From Siderastrea radians (lineage: Eukaryota; Cnidaria; Anthozoa; Scleractinia; Rhizangiidae), in the NCBI GenBank assembly GCA_964017195.1, contig OZ024891.1:3449920-3513919 (forward strand): DNA of 64,000 bases. Direction: 5' to 3'. The position numbers were made by a program, and so were the translations under genes. How positions within the stretch are numbered: the first letter of the stretch is position 1; every line of letters begins with the position of its first letter. Of this stretch, positions 45,355-57,300 are shown in pieces. A model generated the notes under the pieces. That model saw nothing but the letters and a program-made list of their open reading frames with translations, was not told the origin of the DNA and ran no database searches.

Positions 45355-47640
45355 AACCTTGAAAAACGCAGTCGATTAGAGATTTGAGTCATGAAACGGA
45401 AAAGTCGGTCTCATGATACCAGCTTTGACCCCTGATTACAAAAAAAATTGTTTTGTAGCCTAGTCATTTATTCTGCGTGAATAAAAATCTCACTGAGGAA
45501 AATTGCTCGTTTTCGTGCACATCAAACACCCATCAATCGCCCATTGCGATTACAAAATACAAATAAGAAATGAAAAACGAAATGCTGGTGGTTGTAGTCG
45601 AATGACGGCATCGTGAAAATGTTCTCTATTATAGGTAACGATTCTTCCAAAACCTCTGCTTTTACATTGTGGCATAAGGTTACCTACATTTTATTACGAC
45701 CACCAAATGCTCGATCCGTCATCATCATCATCATCACCACCACCACCATGTGCAAACATTGTTACTTATTACACCAGCCACGCTTCCCTGTTTGGTCGTA
45801 AAGCCTGGATACTTTGCGGCGGGGGGGGGGGGGTTAATTGGGAGGGGGAGAGGCCTATTTTACTCTCTGCTTTTTAAAAATTTTTGCTTGCAATCTGAGA
45901 ATTCAAAGAAGAGTCGTGTGACCTAATGAATAAATGACAACTTTTTATTGTTTTTGGAAAATATGTAGTTGATCATAGGCACTGCATAGGTACGAACAGG
46001 TCTAGATTATGGCCGACGCATGTAAACTCTAAACAAAAAGACGGAAATATACAACTTTGTTGCTTTATTTTATTAACTTATTCATACTAACTACCACATC
46101 ATAAGGACTTTTCTTTAGGAATATTTTAAAAGCCCTCTACAGGAATCCATTGACTGGAGACACCTATTGGAGGAAGTGATTGTTAAAATATTTATCATCG
46201 TCATCATCATAATCACCGTCGTCGTCGTCGTCATCATCATCACTATTATCACTACATCGATGTCGTCGATCAGTATCTCACGTATATTATATATACTTAT
46301 ATATATGTATATTATGAACATCATTACCTATTTTACTTACAAACAAATAAAATTAATTGTATATTTTTTATTTTTCTCGTATTGGTTTTGCTTCCGGCTC
46401 TCGCTTTCAACCTCGTTCCCAAGACTTCAGTTTTTCCTTTTTTTTAATTTGGAGAGACCGAAAAAAAGGTTAAAAGTCGTGGGAACGAGGTTGCCTCTCG
46501 CTTTGTGTCACTAACATTAACAACAGATGCAAAACACAGTTTAGAGTGAGGCCGGAAGCAAACGCCATTTCGAGGCTTCCCATTGTGCACCACCTGATAG
46601 GTATGACGTAACGCTATCCAGTTCTGGATAATGCTTCTTAAACTTATTAATAATTCATAAAGAAAATACAAAGGAAATCTCTACTGTGACGGTGGTTTGG
46701 ATACCTAATCTTGATTAGCATAAAATGTCGCGACCCTTGCTTTGAATTTCTCTAAGAATTATTATGGTGTGCCCACTTTGAGGTATTTGGATACCTAATG
46801 AAAGACTCTTTCTCGTGTTTGATATATTTCTGCTATGTGCCTCCTCATGCAAACTTGTTTTGGCCAATCAGAAGCACTCTATAGGACTAGTTAGTGTTAA
46901 GTCATTACTGTGGAATTTCTTCTCGCTCCGCAGACGAATTTTTCGCGGGAACACAGTTGGATTTCGAAAGTGTTTGATTTATCAGTAGACTAAGGGACCG
47001 ATTACATGACAAATTTCAGCCCTGTTAGCCGGGCTGAGATTTCAGCTCTGCTTCTGGAACAAATCTTTTTAAAAAGACGCTTGCGATTACATGAAGAATG
47101 TTTCAGCCCGGGCTGAAATTTCCAGCCCGGTTTGTGAAACCGGGATGGAACTTTGTCGTACGGGCTGAAAAACTTCATGTAATCGCATTCAAATTTCAGC
47201 GTGGGCTGAAATATGAAGTTGGGCATGCGCACTGCTCGAGCTGTGAATGTAAAACGCTTTTCTGCAAACTTTTCCCGCCCAATTTTATACATTTTCGCCC
47301 GGGCTGAAATTTGCCATGTAATCGGCACAAGGGACCGGCACACGTACAGTTTTGTTAAATGTGATTTTTCGAGTATTTGTACAGCATGGGCGTTTCTTCC
47401 TCTACTGTCTTTAGCTCAAAGACAGCTCAAAGGTACTATCGAACTTTGCTTAAAGGCGTTGTCATCATAAACTTAATTTATCTATCCAATTTGTTAAACA
47501 ACACAACATATTCTCTCTAATACTTCACATCTTATATTATACAGTTGAATGGGACTGTTTTTTTCCTATTGCAATGCCATTGTTTAATAATACTTCTTTT
47601 GAAACTGTTGTTTTCTTCTTCTTTTGTCACACAATGTCGC
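45355..47640. other. Convergent intergenic region between F and the SCUBE-like gene
   Basis: Holds both 3' ends. Contents seen: TCA/ACC triplet repeats at 45719-45748, GTC/ATC triplets at 46190-46255, an inverted repeat AACCTCGTTCCC...GGGAACGAGGTT (46409-46492) and a MITE at 46998-47325. No coding exon is recognised; the ATG-rich minus frame over the triplet repeats is an artefact. Confidence 0.6.
46998..47325. mobile_element. MITE with CCGATTACATG ends and GGGCTGAAAT repeats
   Basis: CCGATTACATGACAAATTTC at the left is inverted at the right (GAAATTTGCCATGTAATCGG). Internally GGGCTGAAA and its complement TTTCAGCCC recur about nine times. A partial relative lies at 57854-57957. It is non-coding and lies about 300 bp beyond the last exon of the SCUBE-like gene. 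Confidence 0.8.
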
Positions 47641-48270
47641 TCACCGTCGTTCGTAAGGTCGAATATTTAAGAAGTCAGAGACTTTTTCTTCGACGAAGGC
47701 GTAAAATTCTGGGAGTTTGTTTTTCGTCGGCTCTTTGCGTTCGTATTCAAAAAACTTCTGTGGGCGGACCATGACATCAAGAATCTGAGTGATAAGATTT
47801 TCATCCTAAGAAGAATAGACAAATATAATTTATTAGAACGATCACTTGGTAATCCCGAGTAACAGCTTATTATTCTTTAACTCTATTTGTGCCTGACCTC
47901 TTAGTTATTAACCGCGGTTAAAATTAACTTTATTGTCAAATATTTTAGATTGATAGTTTAATTTTACATCACTTTTAAATTTAATATTAATTTTAGATCT
48001 TATATCAATTTGATTAGATAAGTCTTAGACTGGATTTTAGCTCGGAGTTCTATTATTAACATTTTTTTCAGGTAACTGTAACCCCCCTTTTTTCCACTAT
48101 TTCTTCCCGTAATTTTTATAGGGTTTTAAATTTTTGCGTATATATATCAGTGCCGTAGGTTACGTTCGCGCCCTACGTGCGCTATTTTAAATTGTGCATC
48201 AAGATGTGTTATCACTGCATCCTCTCTTGCTGCTACATAATGAGGAGGAGGAGGATGATGATGATGATGG

Positions 48271-48342
<72 letters not shown>

Positions 48343-51300
48343 GCGCTTTATAGAACAGTAGTACCTGAAAGACAATACGATAGGAAACAGGAAGACAGTG
48401 AAGTTAAACTAATAACGGGGTTGTGTGTTCAAAGCTCCCGGTGACTGTCACAAAACGAGCTGCGGTGTTCTGAAGTAGTTGAAACTTTTGAATTGATATT
48501 TGGGTAATCCAGAGAAAAGAGAGTTGCAGTAATCCAGTTTTTAAGGCTATCGCACTTTATAAAAATTTGATTACATAACGCTTGCTCTGATTGGTTGCGT
48601 AGAGCATGACATCAGGTAACTTTTGCTTGCCTTCGTTTTATAGAAGAAATAGACATGCCCGCCTCTTGTTCACCTATCCTGATGCGAAGACTCGAGGGAG
48701 TGAATGAGTTTAAACTTTAAAACAAGAGATATTTTCTTTCGCACTTTTAGTCACAAGAATACAGTAACTTAAAAGTTGTCGCTTAGTTACGCCCGTTTCA
48801 AACGTTGTGCTACTGCCGTGCTAAGCTGGCTCTACTGTAGCACGACTGTAGCACGACTTGGTTTCAGACGTCGAATTTAATTCAGTCGAATAAAATAGCT
48901 GTTGCAGAAAACAATACACTGACCCAAGGTTGTAGGAATAAATCCAAATATATGTATTCCAATGAATTTATAATTAATTTTAATTGAGTTCGGCACGGCA
49001 GTAGCACGATGTTATTTATTTTTAAGTTACCTTGAGTATTCTCCGAAGACTGCTGTTTCCATATAACGAGCCGTCCTCGACAATCGATGCCACTAACTCT
49101 CTATACCTTTCTGTTAAAGAAAACAACGTCATCGGCACTTAGACCCGTCCTTAAAAACCGTACACATCGTCCTACTAACACTAGTAGTCCCACTTTTCAA
49201 CGGCTGTTTTAAACACTTATATCGTGAGTTTTATTTCAAAACCCTTCCATGTTATTGCCAAAAAAAACGAGTAGAGCTTTCTTTTATTTTAAACACCGTC
49301 GAGCGCGAGAAGCAAAGTACTTCCCGCGCGAGATGAGGCGAGACCTTTTTTCTACGTGTTTCGCGCGAGAGTAAAAATTGTGAAACTAGAATTTATCCTT
49401 TCCCAGGGCTCCTTAGTTTGTCGCAATCGTTCCGTTTCAGGTCACGTGGCTGAATTTCAACAGATGAATTGACTGTGAAGGCCTGGGAAAAAGACAACAG
49501 GAACTAGACACAGTCTCCCTTAAGTCTACCCTATTTCCTCGAATAACAGCCGTTCCTTGGAAAGTCGGCCCTCCTTTAGACAACAGCCCCCAAAACGAGC
49601 GTTTTTCAATTAAGTGTCGAAAGTAATTTGCGTTAATTTTTTTTTCGGTTTTGCGTTACTATTCGCTGCGATTCACGCCAATCCCCACGTAATTACTTTG
49701 GGCTTGGTTTTACGACACTCAATTAAAAACCGTTGTATTCAAAGAATACCGAAAAAATTTCGGTCATTCCTTGTTATGTTTTGTACCCCTTCTAAATATC
49801 TTTTAATACTTTGAAAGAAGTCAAAACAGGAGGTCGTCCTAAGGGTCCAAGCTTTTGCATATTTTTGCTTTGTGATTTCTGCCAAAATGTTGTACTTACC
49901 CTTAGCTGCTACGTTTTTCAATTCAAGGTTTATTTTTGGCGACACTTTAACATATTTAAACAACAATTTTTCTACCCTTTCGCATACTGCAAGGGCAAAA
50001 CAGGCACCCCTGTCGGGCGGAGCCTCCCCGTGTAGTCCACTATAGGGAGTACCTCCGGGTGTTTGTTATTTTCAACGGTCAATATAGATAGATCATACCT
50101 TCAAATGTGACGTAGAACATTTTAAATCCTTTTTCACTCTTCGTTTTCGAAGTGAACTTAACATAAAGATCCTTGCTTCTTGACATAAAGGCCACTGGAT
50201 TTGTGTAAGATTCACATTCGTAGTATGTGGTCCTGGAGAATGGACTGGCGTTCTCACGCATAATCAGATGGTCCGAACAATCATTGGTCAGCGGTATCGT
50301 TATGTTCGGTATGAGCATGAGTAAACCACGGCCCTTGGGGCACCGTATGTGCCAAACGCAGTCGACCCCTGTGGGGTAAGGGTCGGGATAGTTTGGTGAC
50401 GTAATGACGCCAGTCATCGAGGTAAGATTCCCACCACATTTTGTTTCTGAAAAAAGAGGAAGAAAGAGGAGAGGAAGAAGTTTGTAAACGGTGTTCAAGA
50501 AGAGTATATGATTCGACTTCACCAGATGGCTGCTGCAAAACCAAAGTCAATAACAGCCCAGCATCAAGTTTCATTTTTGAAATTTTGAAAAACGGTAGCA
50601 CCGCTGGTAAATAATGCGTAATAACTTACATTTGAATGCACAGACTCAATAATAAGAAAGACCTTGTAGAGCATAAGTAGCATTACCACAAAAAAAAGAT
50701 CTGCTCAATGGCCTTCGTTTGAATGGTTACACTTTGGGACTTTATCCACTAACTCAATTGTTAAAAACAGCTCTTACAACTAGAAAAACGTCGCGGGGCC
50801 GATCACGTGCACATTATGGGTACTTTCTGTTATGCCAAAATTTCCGGAAATTTCGGTCGAAACATAAATGGAACGCTTCGGTCCAGCAGGAAATTTTCCG
50901 GAAAAAGTGGTCCACCTCCAGAGGTGGTCCTCTTTGACCGGTCCGTCCGGTCCGACCGAAACTTGCCGTTCCATTTCAAAAACTCTCGTTTCCAGTCCCA
51001 CTTCACTGAGAAGTAATCGAAATTTTATTCGAAACTAAATGGAACGCTTTGCTTAGGTTGAAAATTTGGTTTCTATCCAACAACGTCGTTCCATTTTCCC
51101 TTGGTTAGTTCTACTGGTCTCTGACCGGTCGGTCAGGCATAATGGGAAGCATCATATAACTCTTGTTAACAGGCCTTAAAAAAGTGTGAGAAAAAGGATT
51201 TATCACAAAGTACAAGAGGAGCAATAGACTTTTTTACCGATACAGTAGCCATATTGGTTTTGCCCCCTGGGCATCCCACAATACTGGATTGGTTCTATTA

Positions 51301-54300
51301 TTGTGATAATGCTGCACTATCACAAGAATAATTTCAATGAGTACTATGGGATGCCCAGGGGGCAAAATCAATATGGTTGCAGTATTGGTAAATAGGTTCT
51401 CAACATCTGATACATTATGATACGTTAGGTCATCATTTACCTGATGGCCTAATGTTTCAAACTCGGAGGAAAATGTGTAAATAAGAGTGTGATGATTTTG
51501 TGATAGAAGTTAGCACAAGTGCAGCTCCGTCATAATTACCTCGGCACTCTGAAATATCGCTTGCCCCTGAAAACAGTGTAGTCTTGTTGCCAGGACAACG
51601 GAAACAGAAGTTCTCTGATTTGTTGGGTTGGTAAGATCCGCGTGGGCAGTTCATACATCGTTGGAGATATATATCAAAATATCTCCCAGGCTGACAGCGA
51701 GACGCTGGCGAAATACAGACTGGCTTTAGTAAGATAATTGACATGTAGAAGCACTTAATAAACATGCAAGCCAAAGAATCACATTATTCCACATACACAA
51801 ATAGCACGATAAGCCAATTGCACATTGAAGCAAAAATCTGCAGCCAGTGCATCTTTTTCCGGCAGTTCCAAGCGCTGGAAAATATCGAACTTGTGACATG
51901 AGTAATTTGATCATGAACCAGTAAGCACGTACAACTGCCATCAAATGCACAAATAAAACATTGATGAAGTCATTGCTCTTGACATTCAATTGAAAATATC
52001 GCCCTCTTCTATCTTAAAACAAACAAGATGTGGTGCTGCGTCGGTGGGGAGGTGAAACACAAAACTTTGGATTTATCAACTGAGTTGATATGGTAAATTG
52101 GCCACCGTAAAGAAATTGAAAGCTGACGTTTCGAGCGTTAGCCCTTCGTCAAAGTGAATCGACCAAGGGCTAATGCCCGAAACGTTAGCTTTCAACCTCT
52201 TTACGGTGGCCGATTTACCATATCAACTCAGTTGATAAATCTAAAGGTTTGCTCTTCTATCTAAGTGCAAAGACTGGAAATAAGATAACTTATGACGATT
52301 TATTCATTTAGACTTACCTAGTCTCTTCGTTTTCCGTCTTGTTTTCGTGGAGCAGTGGTCACCACTATCTTTGGTGACTCGCAGAGACTTTTTTGCGATG
52401 GTAAATGTTTGGTCATCGACCGTCACGTTTAATTTGCTGTTATCTGTGAGTGTTCGCAACGCAGCGATCACCTTTTGAAGTCGTTCCTCCATTTGGCATT
52501 TCATGCACGTGTCGTTGCAGAATTTTGACGTAGATATGACCTTTTGATTCAGTTCAATGTCGAAGTACACGGACACAGTTCTTTCTCCCTCCTCCTTTCT
52601 CTTCTCTCCTTTCTCCTTCCTGAAGCGGCAGCGTAACTGCGGTTTAAAGATTTTGCAGGGGAAGTTGTTGCAAACCTCGTGGCTGAGAAGCTTTTTCTCA
52701 AGTTTGGAGAGAATTTGATCTTTGATGACTTTGTCTTTACACGGTGAGTCTTGAGGTAACCTGACTCGCACTCTTTTGCTGATGGTGGTTCCCTCTTTGT
52801 GTGTAAAGAAACAAAAGGTGAACTTTTCTTTCTGAGCCGAAAGTGCTTGGAAGTAATTCTGTCGTTAATTCTCAATGACGTAATTGTTTACGTCTTGCAT
52901 ATAGAAATTCACCAATAAAGAAACTTCGCATAGCTAAAAAGAGCAAACTGGCTTGACAGGTTTTTAACTCGTTTGGACGAAGCGTTCTGGTTGGCTGCCG
53001 TAGTTTCTATCATAGTAAGTTTCAAAGGAAAAGAGTCGAAAAATACTAAACGATGCGTTTAAATGTTACTGCACTGCAGCCATACAAGCGAACATATCTA
53101 TGAAAGCAATGTTACACGAGGCAATCTTCTCCTGCAACTTACAAGGCAACGCCCTTGTAAGACAAGTTGCGGTCGAAATTGTGCGTGACCCTCTCTTCGC
53201 AACGTGTCTCGCAACGAAAAATTACGTTACAGGTTTTAGGAAAAGCGCACAAGTCTCCTACTTCTCGCAACGTTGCAATATGCGTTGCGACGTGTAATAA
53301 GTTTTCTGGAACTTGTCTCTCGTCATCATTGCCTTCCAAGTTAATTGCAAATTTACTGTCAATTGAAAATAGCAGAGGAAGCGTTTTATACCAAGAGGAT
53401 TACAAAACCTCGATTTACTTTTAAACCCAGATTAGTGGTAAGCGACTTTGGAACAACCGGGACCTGAGCTATGAGATAAGAACAACAGTTCATGTTAACT
53501 TACGCAGGCAATCTCTCCCGTTCGGATGCAGTTTAAATCCTTCGTGGCATCTGCAAACGACTTGTCCTGCAGTGGTATGACATTTGTGCTGACATCCGCC
53601 ATTTTTATTTGAACACGGATCATATTCTGTGGTTAAAAATGGCAACAAACCACAATTAAATAAAAACGAATATGTACTGCATGAATTGTACACCTCAGAA
53701 ATTTGGGTAGGGCTAGCATGAGAGTTCGGCCAGATCTCTAAACCCCAACCCAGAAACGATTGACTTCGGAAACTGTTTCGGACATTCAAATATCGGATAA
53801 AACTAAACGTCCGAACAAATGCAACATCAAAAATCAAAATGTCCGAACATTTGTAACGGAATATGTTTGGACCAAGAAACGTCACATAACACTGATCAAA
53901 ACAATGATAAGTACAGAGCCACCGCTCCTACGTTGATCGTACTTGATCCAAAAAAAACTGCGGACTCACTCCTGTTTCACTGACATTGGGAACTTTTTCT
54001 CATGATTGGCTAAAGAGTAATTCGTTTGGGTGTTTTGCTCCGATTTGCTAGTCTTATAATGACTTCGAAATTTTTCGAAGTTTAAGTGTAAGATTTTTCA
54101 AACCCCATATCTAACGTTTAAAATCTTTTCCCCTTTTAGGGCCAAAACGAACCGTTTTCTTTCGGACGCAAAACTTCGGAAAAATTAGGACGATTTCTTT
54201 ATCACTAAACCTAGCTAAAAGAGGGTAGATCAGTAATGAACAGACCAGCAAATGAGCGAGGAAGTGCGCGATAATTCTAACTGAATCGTTTTTCAGCCAT

Positions 54301-57300
54301 TCACGTGAACAAGTTTCCACACTCAGGGAAACATTTAAATAGTTAAGTTCCCACAGTGCAGGTTGCCTGTGGCAAACTGTGACATATTATACACACACAC
54401 GGCTGACAGACAATACCTTTGCACCACCTCCCGTCACCATGGTAACCAGGCTTACAGCGGCACTTGAAGGAGCGCTTGGTCGGCAGGCAGATGGCACTTT
54501 TGTGGCAATCGTGTGTGCCAGTAGCGCAAGATGAATCTGCATAATTGAAATGATAATGAAATGGAATGACAAGGACCCGGTTGTGTAAGGTCTTGAAACA
54601 CTAAACAAGTCCGTCTCATGTGGTTCAAGAGTTTATCTTTAACAAACACAGCTTACGGCGTGACCAGAATGGTTAAGGGGGGGGGGGGGACAGGGGGGTT
54701 TGAACCTCCCGCTTCCCGTACCCTGTAATCCCGGTTCCCGCCCTGTATTTTTTGGCTCCCGCCCCTTTGCTTTTTTTCGATTGCGAAATATTGCGCAATG
54801 TTGCGTAATTTTCCCCTTTTTCTCCCGCTTCCCGCCACCTTGGGAATCCCGCTTCCCGCCCCCTCTTCTCCCGCCTCCCGTACACCTCCCGCCCCCTTTT
54901 CTCCCGGTCTCCCGCCCCCCTGTCCCCCCCCCCCACGGTTAAGCCATACTTAATACTACCTATACAGTGCAATCCAATTCTTGTCTGGGAGAGAAAATGG
55001 GTTTCTTTCATCAGGTGAGGTTTGCTGACCTTGCAAACGATGGAAACGATTGGAGAAAACTTGCAGTTGACTGCGTAACAGCAACACGATGAAAAGAAAA
55101 ACGATGCTTGAACTTAAACACCAAACCTTTACGTCATAATCAAAGCACGGTGAAATGTTGCTTAAAGCAAAGCGGTAGCTATCTTCAAGTGGGCGTAAAA
55201 AACTGCAAATTCGTGTTCATTTATTCAACTGCTTCTAGAGAAACACCAAACGAGTTCTGCAGATAGCATTATAATATACGCAGCACAGGATACTGAAATT
55301 TCCAGCAATCCAATTGGTTTCCTACATATAACGCAAATTTAACAATTATTCTCCTAGCGCGTGTTGAATATGAGGATGATAAATAACCAACCAATACGGG
55401 CGAGTGAAAAATTGTTCTAATAAATTCGTGACTTCGGTAATCGTTGCTATTCCCTGATGAAAATCCTATAAGGATCCTACAGGATTTTCTAGGATCCTGT
55501 AAGATCCTAGAGGGTCCTGTAGGATTACACAGGATCCTCCCGGGATCTTCATGCTTGATAGGATTCTACTAAGGACCCTGTAAAATCTTTTAGGATCCTG
55601 CACAAGATCCTACACAAGGATGCTTGACGATCTTCGCAAGGAATTTAAAGATCGTTGCAGGGACCTTGAGGATCGTTGTAGGGTCCTTGAGGATTATAGG
55701 TGGAGACCCTCAAGGTTCTCCCTCAAGATCCTCATGCAGACCTTCAAAGATCTTCAAAGATCTTTAAAGATCTTTCCAAGATTTCCACCAGCGATTCTGG
55801 ACAAAACGTCTGCTTCAAGGCAAAAACGTCTGAACGCCGAGGCACATCAAATTTCCTTATCAGGCAAAAAGCAGGGTTATTCGCTGATATCTTAGGTGAA
55901 ATAACCGAAATTAAGAGTTTACCGACATCACAAACTTCAACGTTCGTTGGCTCAGTTCATCTCCCTAGGAGTAAAAAGCTCAAATTACACTTTATAATTA
56001 ATGTCTTATGTGAACACGTCTCTAGCGTTGCTAAACGTGATGTCTTGAGAGACCAAAATTTTGTTTACCAGAAATCGAAGGAGCTGGAAAACTTATCACT
56101 GAGTGCATTTTTAATCGTCGCCGATCCGAGATAGCCGCTTTTCGAAATCATTTAAGGGGGCTTAACCAGCATCTTGTATCGTGCCAATCTACACGAAAAA
56201 GGGGTTTCAAAATAACTTGGTAAGGACACTGGAGCTAATATACGATTCACTAATGGCAGAAAAATTCAAAAAAATGGTTCATGAAGTTACGGATAAAAAC
56301 AGAAAAGTAATATTAGTAACGGCACAAAAAAGAACCGATGACTCTAATCAAGCAAATTGCAAGTCACTCTTTTTTTCTGTTTGTTATATCACGCCATGAA
56401 AAAAAAAAAAAACAGCCCAAGAGCCTTTGGGGAATTTTAGTTGTAGTGATAATTTGGCGTGTAATTTCTGTTTTGACTACAAATATTTCAGTTGTTCCTT
56501 GAAAACAGAATGTTATTTTTTCCAAATAAGGAGTTACTTTACACATGTCCTTCGTTTTTGTTTTGATGAAGAGCTATTTTAAGCGATCATAAAGATGACA
56601 TGTAACGTAGATAAAGTGCTAAATGTTTTTACCTTAAGTCTAGACGTTTCGGACTCGGATCAAAACCTTTTTAATCTGTGGAATACTCGTTAAAAACAAA
56701 TCCTGTCTCGATTTCTCCATACCGAGGGGATTTTTTACGGCTTACTACTGATTAGGTTGAGATATCTTTCATGTTAAAACAATTTTGTTTTCGAGACGTT
56801 TTATTACTTGAATACCTACACACTACAGAGGCCTAAAAATAGCACTAACTTGGCAAGCTTGCTGTACCCGAGAGCTGACAGTAAACAAAAATAACTGACA
56901 TCGCCGCAGTATATTGTAATGAATGATCCTGCCAGAAATTCTAAAAATCCCACTGAGCTACACGCGAAGAAGAAGAAAAGTCTTGATTTCTTGACTGAGC
57001 GAAGGGCCGATTTTCCTGCGGTTTTGAGATTGAAAAATTTATGCAGACGCATCTATTAAGGCATTATACGTATTATCTATGTACTATAGGAATTATATAT
57101 TTAAGGAATTAAAAATGTTTTCAGTCAAAACAAAATAAAATCATCTTTGTTATGCCGCGAGGAATATGATGCCAATTTAGTTCCTGTGTTAATAAACATG
57201 ACTTGTGGTTTTGATTTATAACACTTGGTTTATTCTATTAACTTACCACAAACAGGAATTAAATGCCAACACCTCCAATTTAATTTGTTATTAAAGGCCT

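Noticed and set aside
46115..46514. Ile/Val/Met-rich hydrophobic frames
   Set aside because: Translation of GTC/ATC triplet repeats and AT-rich DNA.
55620..56134. Plus-strand frames of 91 and 144 codons
   Set aside because: The first halves translate the GATC-rich array; no recognisable domain and no splice partners.
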